From contig NC_134569.1 of the NCBI RefSeq assembly GCF_050947875.1, positions 203,230,127 to 203,294,126 of the forward strand: DNA of 64,000 nucleotides, in the 5' to 3' direction. The position numbers and the translations under genes are program-made. The stretch comes from Dermacentor variabilis. Taxonomy: Eukaryota; Arthropoda; Arachnida; Ixodida; Ixodidae. The notes beneath the pieces were generated by a model. It was given only the letters and a program-made list of their open reading frames with translations. It ran no database searches and was not told the DNA's origin. Each line of letters begins with the position of its first letter. Position 1 is the stretch's first letter. Below, in pieces: positions 21,640 to 33,940 of the stretch.

Positions 21640-24600
21640 AAATTAATCAGACAGCAAATTATTCTTGAGTTCATATTTGAAAGAGTACAAGGTAGATGAC
21701 AACTTAATGAAATATGGAAGACTGTTCAAAAGTTTAAGCGCGCAAAAAGGGAAGCCATCTTTCCGTAATTAGTATGACATAAAGGCAACAAGAAATTTCC
21801 TTGTGCTGCAAACCTTGGGTTATTAGGATTAAAAAGGAGATCAGAACTAACAAAGTTGTAAGAAACTTGTTGAGTTAGTTATTTGAAAAACAATATCGCT
21901 AAATGATAGTTAAACGAATCAGTAACTTGAAGAATGCGGTTTGTATGTAGTTGTGAAGAGGCGTTAGAGAAAAAATGGCTTCGCGTTATAATGCGGATAG
22001 CCTGATTTTGAATGTGCTGAATAGAGGAAAGATGGCAATGATAAGTATTACCCCAAGAAGCGATACCATAAATGATGTGACTATGAATGAAAGCCAAGTA
22101 TAACGATAATAATGCTTCCTTGCAAAAAAATTCACGTGATTTGAGTAGTGCTCTCATGCTAAATGCTGTTTTTTTTTGTTTGATATGTGCAATGTGGTTA
22201 GTAAACTTAAGGTGGGGATCTAATTTGATGCCGAAGAAAGAGACACAAGTGGAGGCAGGAATGTCATGCCCATTCAGAATTATGGTCGGAGAGCAAGGTA
22301 AATGTCTCTTTGATGACTTAAATAGCATGAATTGCGTTTTTGTAGGGTTCATAACTAGAAAATTGGCGTTGCACCATTCAGTAATTTTTGACAGTAACTG
22401 TTTAGGTTCAAAGTTAGCGAAAGTAATGATTTATCCGAGAGGGCAACAGCTGTATCGTCTGCGTATAATATAGGTAGGGTATAATTAAGGCAGTCAGGTA
22501 AATCATTTATATTGTCACGTGGTGGTGACGTTAAGAACACAGTAACAATACGGTGAAAGGCAAAACTAGATTTTTATTGGGCGAACCTGTGCCCACAAAA
22601 CAAGCTACACTTATAGCACAACGAAAGCGGCGAACACAGTCGGCGATCGTCGAAAATCTGATCTGCGGGTCAAGCGCGTCGGCTTTTATAGAGCAGTCGT
22701 CGAATGTTCCAGACTAATCGTTCGGGCCCGCGTGCCTTCCACAAAGTTCTACACCATTCGCGTCAGGTGATGAAATCAGATAACATAAGTCTCGGCGACA
22801 ACAGACAGCGGATAGAAGCATCGATAACTTTCCAGAACCTTCGGATACATGCAGGCGCGTCCCATGCTGTGCGATTGCATTTGTTAGGCGGCGAAACGTG
22901 GTTGCCCGATAAAGATAAGTACACGTGTCAATATAAATGGAAAATAATAGTGGGCCTAAAATCGAGCCCTGAGGCACTCCTTGGTTAATAATTTTGCTTT
23001 GAGAGAAAACCCTGCTTGCGTACACTGTTAATTCACGATTAAATAGATAACTTTTTAATAAATCAAGAGCGGGACCAGAAATGCCAACAGACCCTAGTTT
23101 AGTAAACAAAACTCTGTGGTTTATTGTACCAAAGGCTTTAGTAAAGTCTAAAAAGACCGAGCCAACAAAGTATCCGAGATCAAGTGAATGTGGAATATAA
23201 TCAGTTAATGCTAGCAAAGCCAAGTTAGTCGAGCTTCCTGAACGAAAACCGAACTGACAGGGTTTCAGCAAGCTAAATTTGTTAAGGTAAATGTTAATAC
23301 GACGAAGTATTAATTTTTTACAGCTTTACTAATTGAAGGTAAAATACATATAGGACAATAGTTCGCGACTTGAGCTGTGTCACTCTTTTTATGTACAGGA
23401 ATGACTTTCGCTTTTTTTAGACTTCTGGGGAATATAACGGTCTTGAACATAAGGTTAATTCAGTTACTGAGAGCATCAGAAATAGTCGAAGCAACAAGCT
23501 TTAAATAAAATGCGGAAATTCCATCAAAACCAGGACTTGCGTCCATTAAGTTGTAAATGTCAGTAAGGACTTCTTCAGATGTTACAGGAAAAAAAAGAAA
23601 GATTGGTCGCATCGGCTCGTATGATAAACAGAAGGAATATGGGTAGTGTTATAAATTTCATAAAAGTGATTACTGAACGCACGAGCAATGCTAGGCGGGT
23701 CAGTGATAGTCACAATATTGTAAATAACTTTTTCAATGGAACTGCCAGAATGCGGTACATTCAAAAACTGGTTGATAAGTTGCCATTGTGTTTTTGGATG
23801 AAACTTATTTTTCATGAATTCTTTTTCGTAATATTGCCTTTTTGATTTCTTCAATAAATTACTCAACATGTTGCAATATGTCTTATAGCGTAATGCTAAA
23901 TTAACATTGAAAGGCTGTTTTTTAGTCTTCCTATACATGTTTTCTTTTTTCCTCATGCTCACAAGTAGCCCATTAGTGATCCAAGGATTATGCGCAAATT
24001 TAATTTTTTTTTTTTTTTGCACTTAACAGTGACAGTGTTAGCGTGAACAGCTTTTAATAGTAAAGAGGAAAATAACTGAAGCGCTTCTTCTGGATTTAGT
24101 TTGGTAGCTATAACTCGCCAGTCAATTCTGTCAATTGCATCAACAAAATTTATATTATCAAGACGAGACGTAAGATAACAGGGATCTGACCTAGGAGGGT
24201 TAGATTTGAAAGTGACGCATACAGGGTAATGATCTCATATATCTATGTCAATTACACCTGGTGGCCGAAGTTGTTAATTGCTCAAGCCCAAAGCCAGAAA
24301 CACAGTCCGAATAAGCGCATACAGTACTATTGTCGACATCGAGCAAGTTAATATTTATATCACCTACATTTAGGACATGCTTGTTTTCACTAGTAATTCT
24401 TTGAAGAACTAAGCTAAGATGACGAAGGAAATCAGGTATGGAAGAAGATGGAGAACGGTAAATACAGCCAATCAAAATTCCGCCACATAATTTGGAAAAG
24501 ACAAGGCATCTGTTTCGATCCAAACAGTTTCGCAGTGAAATAGATCTATGGAAAGCTCCAGTGTACGTTTATATTTAATGTGGAATGCGACAAAAATCGC

Positions 24601-24680
24601 GCTACCACCATGTTGATATGCAACACGGTTACAATACTCAGCCCCTGATAGGCATGGAACCAGTATAAATTGCTATCAGC
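21640..24680 (-). pseudogene. CR1/L2-like LINE ORF2: endonuclease and RT
   Basis: Endonuclease-RT protein. Endonuclease landmarks are GCIYRSPSSS and NVGDININ (about 24350-24470). A basic linker (NPWITNGLLVSMRKKENMYRK) follows at about 23930-24000. RT shows QFGFRSGSST, FLDFTKAF, NQGVPQGSILGPLLFSIY, then, after the LTR insertion, INDLPD and LYADDTAVALS with both catalytic Asp. The thumb and tail continue through FGIKLDPHLKF and a frame-shifted stretch ending near 21640 (NPRFAAQGNFLLPL). Several frameshifts and stops separate the pieces (near 23300-23570, 24030-24240, 22352), so it is dead. It would nick DNA and prime reverse transcription if whole. Confidence 0.85.
22513..22930 (-). mobile_element. 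Solo LTR of the Gypsy family at 46866-56759
   Basis: The 418 bp LTR begins TGACACGTGT and ends CCACGTGACA on the minus strand, with ATAT on both sides (22509-22512 and 22931-22934). It matches the Gypsy LTR in length (about 419 bp), TATA box (TATAAAAG, 22683-22690) and AATAAA (22573-22578). Removing it and one ATAT restores the LINE reading SIYINDLP. It lacks internal sequence and the second LTR, so it presumably arose by recombination between LTRs of an inserted copy. Confidence 0.92.
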
Positions 24681-24700
24681 CGGGCCAAGTCATGTCTCAG

Positions 24701-25635
24701 TTATGCAGGTGAATGAAAAACTGTGGGAAAGATAGTCGCTGAATGAAGATATGTTATCATGAGTCTTACGCAAACTTCGTGCATTGAAGTGAAGCAATGA
24801 ACAACCGGCAGATTTAAGCAGTGATGTAGCTTCTGAAGGTGAAAACAAAGAGGGAATGATTGAATGACTAAAACACAGACTAATCGCAAATCAGGTTGAG
24901 CGATGACGCTGAGTCCAGACTCAGAGCTTATGAAGAACACTTTGCTATTTTCAGTCTTGCGTGCTTTAATCTGACAGTTGTCTGTCCAAAGGAACTGCCA
25001 CTTATGCTGCTTCTTTAGAGCAAGAGCTCGGCTGAACAGACGTTTGTTCTCAAATGTGAGGTGCTCATTGACATAAATAAGGCTATCATTATTACCAGAG
25101 AGCCCAATCATGGAGGTTCTCAGGCGTGCCTTTCGAGCCTTACGGAGGAAGTCATTCTTCTTGACACGGGAGCAAAATCGAACGATTAAATTTTTATGGG
25201 GGTGATTCGCTAGCGACCCGATGAACTGTGTCGATGTCCGCCACACCAACGTGACAGTCAATTGCATCAGCGACAGTACTCAAAATGGCAGAGCAATCCT
25301 CTCCTTGCGCTGACGGGATGCCTTTAATTTCAATATTGTTAAGCCTGCTGTACTGTTCCATTGATACAATTCTTTTTGTCAGGGATTCATTTTGTGCTGT
25401 CAAGGCCTTGTTTGTAGCGGACAGTCCATCAAACGTCGTCCTCATTTCTTCATACTGCTGACTGATAAAATGTACACTATGAGCAAGTGCAGAAATATTG
25501 CCATGGCCCTGCTCTTCGAGCTTTTGTACAATCCTTGCAGCAATCTCAACAACAGAATCCAGTTTGCCCTCAAGCATGGATTCGAGCCGCTCAATCTATT
25601 TTTGCATAGCTAAGCATTAGTAGGCATCTCACAGC
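24701..25635 (-). pseudogene. CR1/L2-like LINE ORF1: coiled-coil RNA-binding protein
   Basis: ORF1-type protein of the same LINE. The N-terminal half is a predicted coiled coil (IERLESMLEGKLDSVV through TAQNESLTKRI). Then comes an RRM-like region beginning SRLNNIEIKGIP and ending VHRV, followed by NLIVRFCSRVKKNDFLRKAR and YVNEHLTFENKRLF. It resembles the ORF1 chaperones of CR1- and L1-type elements, which bind the transcript. There is a stop just after the first Met-Gln-Lys (about 25600) and a frameshift near 25200, where HRVASESPP is continued by HKNLIVRFC in another frame. Confidence 0.78.
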
Positions 25636-25814
25636 AGAAAAAGTAGCTACAGCCAAAAACCAAAAACCAGTGAGCAGCAGTCGCAAAAAGAACCGTGACG
25701 TAGGAAAATTTCCAGGAAAAATGAAAACGAACCTGCAGTCAATAGGCTACTATAGGTTACTATATAGGTTACTAACTATAGGCTACTATCTCCTGCTCAA
25801 AAACAAAGTCTAGT

Positions 25815-26000
25815 TTTAAGTAGTCGGGAGCTGTGGGAGGGTGCCATGCGTAGCTACAGTCCCGAACTTGAGGAAGCTATCCTGAGGTGGGTTGACGTGG
25901 TGGAGGAGGGCTACCGCTAGTAGGATAACCTCCCTCGCCTTCTTGTCGCAGCCTCTTTCCCTTTAAGATGGGAGTTGTTTCTCTCTCGCGCGCGTGCAAC
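25815..26000 (+). other. Possible 3' terminal fragment of an unidentified element
   Basis: A short frame (GAMRSYSPELEEAILRWVDV) is followed by two stops, then a pyrimidine-rich stretch ending in TTTCTCTCTC. The layout is like the other (CT)n-tailed LINE ends here, but I cannot match the protein to one. Confidence 0.22.
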
Positions 26001-26829
26001 TTGTTCGCGTAAGGACAACAAAAGGGTCGCACGATGTCTTTCTTTTTAAATTACACTACGTATCAATTATGTTCAAAAAGAAAATACCCTTAGTTAAAAT
26101 AGCAATAACAATAGCGGTGATCAGTTCTGACAACTAGCACATTAGTCTGGTTCCAGGAGGTTTACATATACGAATGCTATTCCCATCATAGGCTACGAGC
26201 GCATTATTATGTGCCTCAAAATTAGCTTTCCATATTTAACTAACTACAAGAAAGCATGTGCTATTAAATCATTGGTATAATTTAATCAGGATGACTCCTG
26301 TTTTAAATGCCCTGTCTCAAAGGCGAATAAATTTCTATGTCGTTTCAGCTCACATGCTTTGTTTACTCTGTACTAAAATATAACGTTTCAGGAATGCAGT
26401 AAATGCCATACGTAAAATCATTCACACCAGTAAAGCTTTCTCTATATAAATAATATAGAAATATATAGCCGTAAATACCTAAATATTGACCATGGAACAG
26501 AAATAATATCACTGTGAAAACAATATTCGACGTCCAGCAAAAACGCCCGCCTGCTCTCGCGAATCTACCGCCCCTCTTACGGAGTTGTCATCGACTGCGC
26601 TCGATATAGCGCCCTCTTGCTGTCGAAATAGAGGCTACATTCAATTCCGCGACCAGCTAACCATCTGTGGGTTTAAAACAGGCATCATAAAACATGCTGG
26701 ACTTCGTTGAAGTGAGCAACCTATAAACATACATATAACATAATTCACCCATTTCATGCCGCTAGGCAAGTTTTCATATACCAATATGAGAAAACAAAGG
26801 GAAGGCGGGAGATAGAAATTCAAGACGAC
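26001..26829. other. Spacer, nothing recognised
   Basis: AT-rich, with no supported frame, RNA or element. Confidence 0.4.
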
Positions 26830-26902
26830 GAGCAAAACGAGAGCAAGGTGGAACAAGGAACAATGATTTGGCTCCTGCTTTCACGTTGTTCTCGTTTTGC
26901 TC
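26830..26902. repeat. 73-bp foldback repeat
   Basis: GAGCAAAACGAGAGCAAGGTGGA at the left pairs imperfectly with the right arm ending GTTGTTCTCGTTTTGCTC. It is a small interspersed palindrome with no coding content. Confidence 0.6.
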
Positions 26903-26934
26903 AAATACCTACCTATATGTATCTCTTCGGCAAG

Positions 26935-27200
26935 CTCACTAAAGACAAAGAGAGAGAGAGCGAACTCAGGTGTAGGATTTCTATAGTGGGGCACTCAAGT
27001 CTGTTGCCCTCAGGTAGCGAAAAAGCGCTCGAACTGCTTTCTGGGCTAATGAACTGAGGCCAGGCTCCCAAGATCTTCGCTTCCGTAAATGGCCTGTCAT
27101 CCAGTCCCCACGTGTAGGGTAGCAGACTGGACTCAGTCTGGTTAACCTCCCTACCTTTCCGTCTTCCCTTCTCTCTCTCTCTCTCTCTCACTAAAGACAA
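26935..27200. mobile_element. Short I-type LINE insertion with internal inversion and 14-bp target duplication
   Basis: CTCACTAAAGACAA occurs exactly at 26935-26948 and 27187-27200. Between them, 26949-27102 is the LINE ORF2 C-terminus on the minus strand (LDDRPFTEAKILGAWP, then AQKAVRALFRYL in the next frame), while 27103-27186 is the 3' UTR on the plus strand ending in (CT)n. The plus-strand part matches the 3' end of the LINE at 46968-51013 (GGGTAGCA...GGTTGACCTCCCTGCC). An inverted 5' segment joined to a direct 3' segment within one target duplication is the signature of twin priming. Confidence 0.85.
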
Positions 27201-29335
27201 TCATCGCGAAGGTGTCTCCAAATTTCGGACAGTGCTACAAGCTGAAGAATAACAGTGCAGCATTCCTGTTTGCTTAATTATGATCATGATGGTGATAATG
27301 ATGTTTGTCTGTCAGCACATTGCGAGCACATCTGTTCTCGGTAGCAATGCTTTAGAGCTCACATCCATCAACATTAAATAAATATTTATTCTAACAAAGC
27401 CATCCAATGCGAACACGAACAAGTCGCCTTAACCATTTTATTTCGGTGGCCACGCTTGCCTAGAGCTGCAAAAATATATATTTTTTTTGTTCGTGGCATC
27501 TGTGGTCTTCCAATTTTTCCTCGCGACTGTACTTTATGTATTGATTGTGTAAACAGAAAAAGCCGCAGTTTCGCCCGGAACCCGAAGCATCGATTGCGAT
27601 TGCAAATTAATGGATAACTATACTATGTAAGGATAGCAGTTTTATCAGCCGTATAAAGTTGTAAACATAGGCACATTAAATAAACTAGCACGTGCACAGG
27701 CAAACATGCACACATCTCACTCGATGACCGCACGAACTCACTGTCAAAACACTGGAGTAAGCAAGCGCGGCAGCAGCAGCGAGCGAATTGACTTTTGTGC
27801 TCCCACTCGCATTAAAGCGAACTAAGCCGCAAAAAGAAAGCTCACGGCGGCCTCTGTTCCCGTCGATACAGAGCAGAACGCGCCGCCCTCCCTACACTCC
27901 CCCTGGAGCATTGCGCTTGGCGGAATACGGCGCGCTTCCTCCCCATCGAGGAGGAAAAAAAAAACTAGGAGGTAGCGTCACGTGACAATCTTGACGCCTA
28001 GTCGTACATATTTACAGTGTGATGATGTAAAATAGCCCCTCACGTGATAGGCAAGCGGTAAATTTAGTTGGCTCGCTTTGGTTGCGTCTGCTGCGGGGGT
28101 TTCGGAATATGCGTACATAGTAGGCGTGGCAAATGCACGCCGAGGTTAGTGAAGGAATTCTAGCTTGTGAAGCAGTCCAGTCTGTGTTATATCAGTCAGG
28201 TAACTCAGGGAGCCACCACGCATTAGGTTACGCGGCTCGCTGCAGACGGGTGCCAAGGCTGCAGCAAATGAAGGCTTCGAGTAACCGGCATTGTGCCTAA
28301 GAATCCGCGAGAACCACCTCAAGGACGACTGGTCGCGGTTCAGGGTGGTTTCAGAAAAACGAGGAAGCCTTTCGCCCTGCAAACGGGCGAAGGCAACCAA
28401 GCCACCCTTCGAGGCGGTGATTCGTCGTATTCAGGGATGTCTTCTGGGACAAAATGACACATTTCGCTCGAGCAAACACGTGCAGGCGATCACACGAGCA
28501 CCCAGGGTCCGCAGCGACTGCTTTCTCTTGCTTTCCTGTGCCCAAGGATGGACTCGTGAGCCGGGGACCCAGAAAATGTTTATCGTCGTGCCGGCCCATA
28601 TTTAAGGCAGATGGTCCCAGTCGACCATTTCGTTCTGCTCAAAGTATTCGGCCTCTCAGCAGACCGCTGAGAACTCAACAGGCGAGCCTCAACATTGCAA
28701 TAACGCCGCACCACACAATCTCAGAAAATAGTGCACGTAAATCACAAGGAAAGGCCACAACTTCGGCGTTTAGTGCGCAGGCTAATGGTGTTTATTTCTC
28801 GCACAACGAGAGACTCACAGCAGAACCTTTTACTAAGAGAAAAGGCGACAAAAATATCCCGCAAAAGACATCTCCTCTCTTCCTAGGTGCAAAACAGCGG
28901 GACAAAAATTAACAAGAAAATACGCACCCTAGTTTAAGGTGCACAACAGCTGACTTGACGAAACAGTAAATGGAGCTCGATCATTCTGGGCGGGTTTCGA
29001 CGAGGTGAAAACGCTGGCCACTCCACTAATCCCTCTTAAGCGCACTTGTGAGGCTTTGAAAATTCTGCCGTCATGGGTCAGGCCCCCAGTGTTTCTCCAC
29101 GTTTCAAAGCAACGCATTTGAAGCAACCACCGACGGGCGCGGTAGCAGACCAGTTCCTACGTGCCTCCATGCCTGCGACCACAGGCGCCACTAAATGTTG
29201 CCATGTACCAAACAATCTCGAATGGTCCTACAACCATGTGGGCCTATTCCTATCCAAAAGACGCCGCGGACAATACCAAGGAGTGCGGAACGGGCGGCCT
29301 CAGATGAGGTGGGCTTGCCGAGGCTAGTGGAATCA
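27201..29335. other. Spacer, partly CpG-rich, nothing firmly recognised
   Basis: The frames at 28146-28912 on both strands overlap one another and show no domain. On the minus strand TGGCGCCTGT (29181-29190) follows ...TGGCAACA and resembles a primer-binding site, but no LTR or gag could be traced. Confidence 0.35.
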
Positions 29336-29343
29336 CGTGACCC

Positions 29344-31328
29344 CAGTGGCGTAGCAACGGGGGGGCCGGGGGGCTGGGGGCCCCGGGTGCAAGGGGCTAG
29401 TGGTGGGAGGGGGTTGTCATATACGCCTGAAGACACCCCTCCTTCCGCCGGCTTGACTGGGGGCAAATGGCAAAGAATGCTCCGGTATCCAGTAGCCCGA
29501 GCTCATGCACCCGATGCGTTGCGCCGCAGAATTGTCGGCTGCAGCTCTATCAACACCCCACGAAATAATTGCACAAATGGGCGGGCTAAACAAATTTAAT
29601 TCGCGAAATGGTCGCTAAACTACTCGCCTTAGCGTAACGTTTCATCTGGGGTGCACTCGCGCCGTGCGTTCACGCTAGGGGCAGGCGTCGCTAAACGTAC
29701 AGTCAGGCGTTCTAAGGCGTTGAGGCTCTTGGGTCCCTCTTCTGTTCAGAACGCGCAGCGAACAAGAGGGCGTTCAACCAGCGCGCCCGGCGCTCGCGTT
29801 TACGGCGAAGCGTTCGTTGAGAGCGACGTTGCATAAGTGCGGCCGTCAAAAGTCGCGAATGGGATTCTCTGGATCGTCTTCAGACTCTGTTAGGCCGAAG
29901 AGTTTGGCGGCGTATGACTCTATGACTCGACAAGCTGTAGTCGCGGGCCCGCCGCGATGTTCGGATCGCTTTTACTTCTCCTCTCCCGCTCGCTCTGAGA
30001 AGCCGCTGCGAAACCTGCCGTTATGTTTCACGCTTTCCTTCTTACCCTCGAAAGTTTCAGAAAACTGTTTTTGTTGCGTGATTTCATGTTACAAGTGCAG
30101 TGTCTGCCTCAGCTGCACAGAATTTTATAAAGAAAAAGGTGAATTTCGTAAGGATATTTCCCGATCGAGGTTCTATGACGTTATATGTTTTTGTGATTAC
30201 TAGGAACTCTGTAGCACAAAATATGGCAGATAAGTAATAACCATATCCTTAATAATCCCTTAATTAGTACTTATAGAGGAAGCACTTCAATTCGAGAATT
30301 GAGGACTCGAAGTCCTATTATTAACTCATCAAAAACTTCTTAAACGAAATCGTTTTAGATGCTACAACCTACAGTACTTTGGCACTGCGGGCGGCGCCCA
30401 ATATAAGGCAGCACCAAAAGAAATATGTAATAGGGGACCAGTGACGTCAATCCCTTAATCCTCTCCATTGCGAGTGCAGACCAACAGTAGTGCAAGCTTT
30501 CGCTGGCATGGGCTTCATCGCGGTCTTCTTTTCTTTTTTATGGTGACGCCAAGAATCACCGCGAAGCGGGCTCTATTCTGTTCCCAATCTTTTGGTGGTG
30601 CCGCAGCTCGGATAATCACGTTTGTCCGTATGGCGACAAATAAAAACAAGGCTTTATTGATCACAATGAAGAGAACTCGTAATTGTCATAGCATTGGCGC
30701 CCACGCAGTAGGGAGGCAGGTAGCGGTTTCCGTTTTTCTAATATGGTGGGGAGATCAGCGTCACTGACACAGAATTTAATTTTCGTTTTCGTTCAGGGCT
30801 GCCCACAGCCGAAATGCTGCGCGCCATATAGTGCCTACGAGAATTTTTGTAAAGTTGTTGTTGAGCAAGATAAGAAGGTCGGCCTTCAATTTTGCAAATG
30901 CAATGTTGCCGCTAAAATTGGTAATTAAAACGTTATAAAGATACGTTTTGTTACTTGTGACGTGAGCCGTATTTCCCACGATGCCGCATTTGTATTGGCT
31001 GCCAAGCCTTACAGTCTGACAGAAGATGTGCACATGCGCTTATCACAACTTATCAGTGCAGCACCCAAACCCTTCTCAGTCACCCTGTGTTATTTGGCGC
31101 AAAAAAAAAACAGCGTGTATACCTGCTGCATTCGCCATCTCTGGGAAAGAAAGCGAAGGAGAGGGGGACCCGGGGGACGTGCGCGGTATCCAAGGCGCCT
31201 GTACTGGTGCTGAAACCCGGAAATTGTCGATATCCTCGCCTTCCTCGACTACACCCGGCGGAGGGAGGGGGGGGGGGTGACAGAATATCTATGGGCCCCG
31301 GGGGCCAGACGACCTAGCTACGCCACTG
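29344..31328. mobile_element. Non-autonomous hAT-type transposon, 8-bp target duplication
   Basis: The ends are CAGTGGCGTAGC (29344-29355) and GCTACGCCACTG (31317-31328). CGTGACCC flanks both sides exactly (29336-29343 and 31329-31336). An 8 bp duplication with CAGTGG-type ends is the hAT pattern. Both subterminal regions are very G-rich on the plus strand (runs of G near 29360-29395 and 31262-31278). The 1985 bp interior has no hAT transposase (no BED finger or C-terminal dimerisation region), so it would need a partner element to move. Confidence 0.85.
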
Positions 31329-31336
31329 CGTGACCC

Positions 31337-32520
31337 TCCCTCCTAGTATTTTCTTTCCTCCGTGTTCCTCTTCGCTTTCCTCCCATTCGTCTGCGAGATC
31401 GAGCCGCGATCGCGGGCTCACACTCTCAGGCTTTTACTCGCACATAGAGCGTAGAGCGCGCGGCGACAATTTTATTGTACTTTATAGGGAACCTCACGGC
31501 GACGCGGACGGTGAAGCCGGTGGCTGAAATGCGCTTGGTGTGTCCATAGAATCGCTATTGCAGTAGCAAGAACCGACTCGCGCTGAGCCAGAGGTAAGAA
31601 CTGATCGCATTCATTTAGAGGGCGCTTGCTGATAAAATATGTACACTAACTCGTAAGCACAAGCCCAACAAACCTCAGTGACAGGCCAAAGGATTTCGAA
31701 CTCCTTTAATGAACTACGCAAGCGTCTCGATAAGCAATGCGCTCGCGTCACTCAGTTTATTAATGTATTTATTTATTTATTATTTATTTATAACATAATT
31801 CACGCAATATATGGAGCGCGTCGCCGCATAGTTTTTATTCACTAAAATGACAGATGAGAGGGGCACGTTGACTAATGCAACTAATTCGATGTCAGCTAAT
31901 AGGCTATATTAATTGCAGTGGGAAAAAAATTGGATCCCACTTCCCACAATCCTAGCTCGCTGTAGTGCAGGCGACTGCCTCATTTCTTCCTGTCCTCGCT
32001 GAGCAGAACAAGTATGCCTAAATTTATTATACACTTGGCGCTCCGCGAGGCTACCACGTGCGCTTGCAATTGTCGCTTGCAATTATTATTGTCGAGAGAA
32101 AGCCCCAACAATGCAGCCACCCGAGAAGTCGTTCTGGATTTGTTGTTCACCTATTCACCGTTCTATGTGCATTACCGCGCACTGGGAGATGCTCGTTCTG
32201 TGCCGCGACACCACCGCGTACACCGTAATGGCGCCAATTCTGCTGCCGAAAACCTCGACCCTGTTTGTTTTGCCTACGCATGCCCCGGTGCCAGCGCGTT
32301 GGCTTCATCGTCAGCAACGTCAACAAAGAACATCGATTTCAAAGCCTAGTTTTCACCGGTGTTGTTTAGTGGAATGTAAGGAGCAACAGTGCTGCTACCG
32401 GGTAATCCTTACTGCTTTTTTGCAGAGGTTAGTCACCGGGAGTCTCTGTATGCAAAGTGTACTAGTAATGCATTTTCTTGTTATTTTTCCGTGTCCGCAA
32501 ACATGTTTTTAAACTGCATC
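31337..32520. other. Spacer, nothing firmly recognised
   Basis: Includes an AT-rich TATTTATTTATT stretch near 31762-31796. Overlapping frames at 32014-32512 show no domain. Confidence 0.4.
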
Positions 32521-32529
32521 TCACAGCGT

Positions 32530-33940
32530 TCATGTAACTAGATTGTTACGTCTGTCAGTCCATATTAAAGAAAACCCCGGCCATGGAAAGGATATAATTG
32601 CGGCAATTGCCGCTATGTCTGCTAAGACAGACTCGCGACGTACGGAGCTAGTTGATATCCTTAATCAAGTTCGAAGCAATCAACAACTTCTTGCGCTCAA
32701 AAGAGGCAGCAGTTGAATCTCTAGTTGAATCCCCCGATCCGGTCCAGACGGTTGCTGATTTACCGCGCGTGGTAACAGATACGGTGAGGGCACAAACCGT
32801 GGCAAGTAATCGTTGACTAGATGAGCTCAAACAGCATTCTCGTCGTGACAAACTTCTATTTTATGGCATTGCAGACAACGCGTCCGAAACGTGGAATGAA
32901 TCGGAGCAGGTCCTTCGTGAGCCTATTTCTGAGTTTCTGGACTTCAACGTGTCGGATGACGTGATATCGCGTTCCTACAGGCTGGGTTCTTTCGTTGAGA
33001 ATTAAGGCCGTCCTATAGTCGCTAAATTTACTTCGTTGATGACTGAAGGAAGCGTCTTTTCGGAGTTTTGTGGCTCCGGCATTTATCTGGGAAAATATTT
33101 CTGTAGGGCTACACGTAACTCCTCCAGAAATCCTGTGGATTACGCAAAAAGCACTGGCCAGCAATGCACTATTTGTTGTAATAGAACGTATATGAATAAA
33201 AATTTTACGTTTTTTGTCCTGGTACCAACCGCGTGCGTGTGCGAGGCCGAATCCACGCAGGCTCCTGCTCTGGCTAACTATCCCATCTGTAATGGCTCGC
33301 CGCAGTCTCCTTCTTAGCAATCACATGCCCAATCAGGTAAAAGCCTGTTTGTCATTTACACTAATGCCCGCGGTTTCTGCAACAAGAGCGACGCGTTGTC
33401 TTCTATTATTGATAATTGCTCCGTCGATATAGCCATCCGCCCCGAGACCTGGTTCTCTGATAAAATTTCTGGTCAGGAAATTCCATTATGCGAAAATTAA
33501 TTCACTCTTTATCGATGTGACCGTGACATGCGGCCAGGTGGCGGTGTTCTTGTTGCCCTACGTGAAAGCCTCGCATCTGATGCACTGATATTGGAGTCTC
33601 ATGTAAAATTAGTTTGGGCACGTGCAAATATTGGTTATCAAAGCGGTTTTTTGTGCGTCTGCTACAGACCGCCGTCTTCATATAATTTTTGTTTTGATCG
33701 TCATGATGCTTTGAATTTTGTAATTACGCGCTTTCCTTGTTCTCTCTTGTTCTTGATAAGTGACTTCGGTTTTTTTACAATTGACTGGTGTGTGGACTCC
33801 CTACTCCCCCCTCCCCCAACGCAGTGGGGAATTCATCTAAGTGCTCTTTGTTCCCTTAACTTTGTCTCAATTTTATCTCGCGCAGCTTGTTCATCAGCCT
33901 ACCCGACGTTTACGATATTTTAGATGTGATACTGACTGCT
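32530..33940 (+). pseudogene. Old LINE, ORF1 and endonuclease (first half)
   Basis: Degenerate LINE on the plus strand. ORF1 traces: LDELKQHSRRDKLLFYGIAD, then SRSYRLGSF and GRPIVAKFTSL, the RRM-type region of CR1/L1-like ORF1 proteins. Endonuclease traces: FVIYTNARGFCNKSDAL, RPETWF (catalytic Glu), GGGVLVALRE, FLCVCYRPPSS and ISDFGF (for GDFN). Many stops and frame changes. It ends at LDVILTA, where the RTE/LINE chain is inserted at 33941, and resumes at 38483. Confidence 0.78.

Larger units (their letters stand above)
21359..25790 (-). mobile_element. CR1/L2-like LINE, near full length, interrupted by a solo LTR
   Basis: Non-LTR element on the minus strand without RNase H. The 3' end is AATAAACTGAAACTGAAAC plus one more repeat (21359-21384), i.e. 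a (CTGAAA)n tail of the type seen in L2-like elements. ORF2 lies at 21640-24680 and ORF1 at 24701-25635, with a 5' leader to about 25790 containing short CTATAGTTACTATATAGG-type repeats. A 418 bp LTR is inserted in RT. Without the LTR the element is about 4.0 kb. The exact 5' end is approximate. Confidence 0.85.

Noticed and set aside
28454..28912. 152-codon plus-strand frame in CpG-rich sequence
   Set aside because: A minus-strand frame overlaps it, no domain is visible and no start context or splice site supports it.
29181..29203. TGGCGCCTGT after ...TGGCAACA on the minus strand, like an LTR end and a tRNA-Lys-type primer site
   Set aside because: No LTR signals, second LTR or gag/pol could be traced on either side; the hAT insertion nearby also obscures the flank.
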